A stretch of DNA of 6,614 nt from Neorhizobium sp. UBA7851 (lineage in GTDB: Bacteria; Pseudomonadota; Alphaproteobacteria; Rhizobiales; Rhizobiaceae), in contig DLSX01000143.1 of NCBI GenBank assembly GCA_002500765.1, forward strand, positions 1-6,614, read 5' to 3'. Below the pieces are notes generated by a model that saw only the letters and a list, made by a program, of their open reading frames with translations, searched no databases and had not been told where the DNA came from. A program made the position numbers and the translations under genes. This document shows positions 5,508-6,614 of the stretch, one piece after another (position 1 is the first letter of the stretch; every line of letters starts with the position of its first letter).

Positions 5508-6614
5508 TGGGGTGCCAATCGGTTCGGGAGGGAGATCGGATCGAGAGAGAGGAGGCTCGCGTCGTCGCAATCGATCTCGGCGTGCTCACCGAGGATCTTT
5601 TCGTGACGCATCGCCCGCACGTCATCGGCCATGATGGGTGGTGCAGCCATTGCTGACGGATCGGTGGAATGAACGCGCAGGCCCCGGATGCGGATATTGC
5701 GGATCGGCATTTCCGGCAGGCCGAGAAAGACGCCTGCGGCAAGTGCGAGGCCATGGACGTCCACGTCTTCAACGAAGATGCCGTCGATATAAGGTGTGCC
5801 TTCGACGACCGGTGCCGGCGTGCGGGACTGTACCCAATCGTCATGGCCGTCGGCATCGCAGAAATAATGGACGTTGGCCGAAAGCGTGACCAGCACGTCA
5901 TCCATCTTCACCCGGCGCATGGAGATGTTGCTGATGCCGCCGCCACGACCGCGGCGTGTCTTTATCCGCAGGCCGCGATCGGTGCCGACCATGTCGCAAT
6001 CCTCGACGGTGACATCGTGAACGCCGCCGGACATTTCCGAACCGATGACGACACCGCCGTGACCGCGTTCCATAAGGCAATGGCGGATAGTGACGCCGCG
6101 GGTTTCGCTTAAGTGGTCTGCCTCACCCTTGTTGCCGCGCTTACCGGCCTTGATGGCGATGCAATCGTCGCCGACGGAGAAGCGCACGCCCTCGACCGTC
6201 ACATTCCGGCAGCCTTCGGGATCGAAGCCGTCGGTATTGGGACTGTCATGGGGCGCCTGGATTTGGAGCGCGACCGCCGTCAGTCCGTCGCAGCCCTGCG
6301 GATGGACGGTCCATGAGGGGGCATTGCGAATGGTGAAGCCGAGGAGAAGGGTTTGCCTGCAGTCGATCAGGTGAAGGCCACGCGGACGGCGCGCGCCATC
6401 GCGGGTTTCCTTCGGCCATGTCCACCAGTCGCCGGCATTGCCGGAGCCATCGAGGATGCCCTTGCCTTCGATCGTCAGACGTTCGGCGCCGATGGCGTGG
6501 ACCGGGGCGGCAAAGCAGGCATCGGGAAGCCCTTCCCAACTACCCAGCATGCGGCCGTCGTCGGCGCGGGCCGGCAGGATCGGCCAGCCTTCGCGGACGC
6601 TCGGCGCGCGAAGC
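5504..6614 (-). CDS. GH28 polygalacturonase-like glycoside hydrolase (5' end outside window)
   Basis: Right-handed beta-helix glycosidase of the polygalacturonase family, which hydrolyses alpha-linked galacturonic acid bonds by inversion. The frame stays open to the window edge: 21 codons before the Met at 6550 read LRAPSVREGWPILP..., which fits a GH28 protein, so 6550 is not the true start. Counting from that Met, all four signature blocks are intact: NTDG at 105-108, GDD at 127-129, GHGG at 163-166 and RIK at 195-197. These include the three catalytic Asp residues D107, D128 and D129. The N-terminus is missing, so secretion cannot be judged. It overlaps the GH105 gene by ATGA, making a two-gene pectin-oligosaccharide unit. 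The exact activity (endo, exo, homogalacturonan or rhamnogalacturonan) cannot be told from motifs; the partner suggests short oligosaccharides. Confidence 0.93.
   Translation of the reverse strand, partial: LRAPSVREGWPILPARADDGRMLGSWEGLPDACFAAPVHAIGAERLTIEGKGILDGSGNAGDWWTWPKETRDGARRPRGLHLIDCRQTLLLGFTIRNAPSWTVHPQGCDGLTAVALQIQAPHDSPNTDGFDPEGCRNVTVEGVRFSVGDDCIAIKAGKRGNKGEADHLSETRGVTIRHCLMERGHGGVVIGSEMSGGVHDVTVEDCDMVGTDRGLRIKTRRGRGGGISNISMRRVKMDDVLVTLSANVHYFCDADGHDDWVQSRTPAPVVEGTPYIDGIFVEDVDVHGLALAAGVFLGLPEMPIRNIRIRGLRVHSTDPSAMAAPPIMADDVRAMRHEKILGEHAEIDCDDASLLSLDPISLPNRLAPQ

Noticed and set aside
1..6614. Search for CRISPR arrays, tRNA/rRNA, transposases, att sites or a novel defence system
   Set aside because: No direct-repeat arrays, RNA gene folds, transposase motifs or unassigned gene clusters were seen. 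Coding density is filled by known metabolic and transport families.

Overview
The window looks like the chromosome or a chromid of a Rhizobiales bacterium (Rhizobium/Agrobacterium-like). This rests on the GC-rich codon use, the rhizobial style of the peptide ABC transporter and pectin genes, and an intergenic palindrome that resembles a repeat I associate with rhizobial genomes. The assignment is by recognition only, not by a search.

Left part (1-3008, minus strand): three tightly packed genes of a peptide-type ABC importer, read right to left. They are a family-5 solute-binding protein with an apparent twin-arginine signal, a DppB-type permease and a DppC-type permease that runs off the left edge. 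The genes overlap by 4 bp (GTGA) and 1 bp (TAATG), so they form one operon. The DppD/DppF-type ATPases are not in the window and would be expected further left.

Middle (2994-4240): a divergent intergenic region of about 200 bp separates the importer operon from a plus-strand M19 (renal-dipeptidase-like) metallopeptidase with all metal ligands present. The natural reading is import of short peptides followed by cytoplasmic cleavage of dipeptides.

Boundary (4241-4400): a strong rho-independent terminator for the dipeptidase, followed at once by a degenerate rhizobial-type palindromic element. These separate the dipeptidase from a convergent operon.

Right part (4401-6614, minus strand): a GH28 polygalacturonase-like glycosidase (5' end beyond the window) overlaps by ATGA a GH105 unsaturated uronyl hydrolase. 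Together they suggest breakdown of pectin or rhamnogalacturonan oligosaccharides, as expected of a plant-associated soil bacterium. All genes belong to known families. I see no sign of a new defence system, mobile element, CRISPR array or RNA gene.
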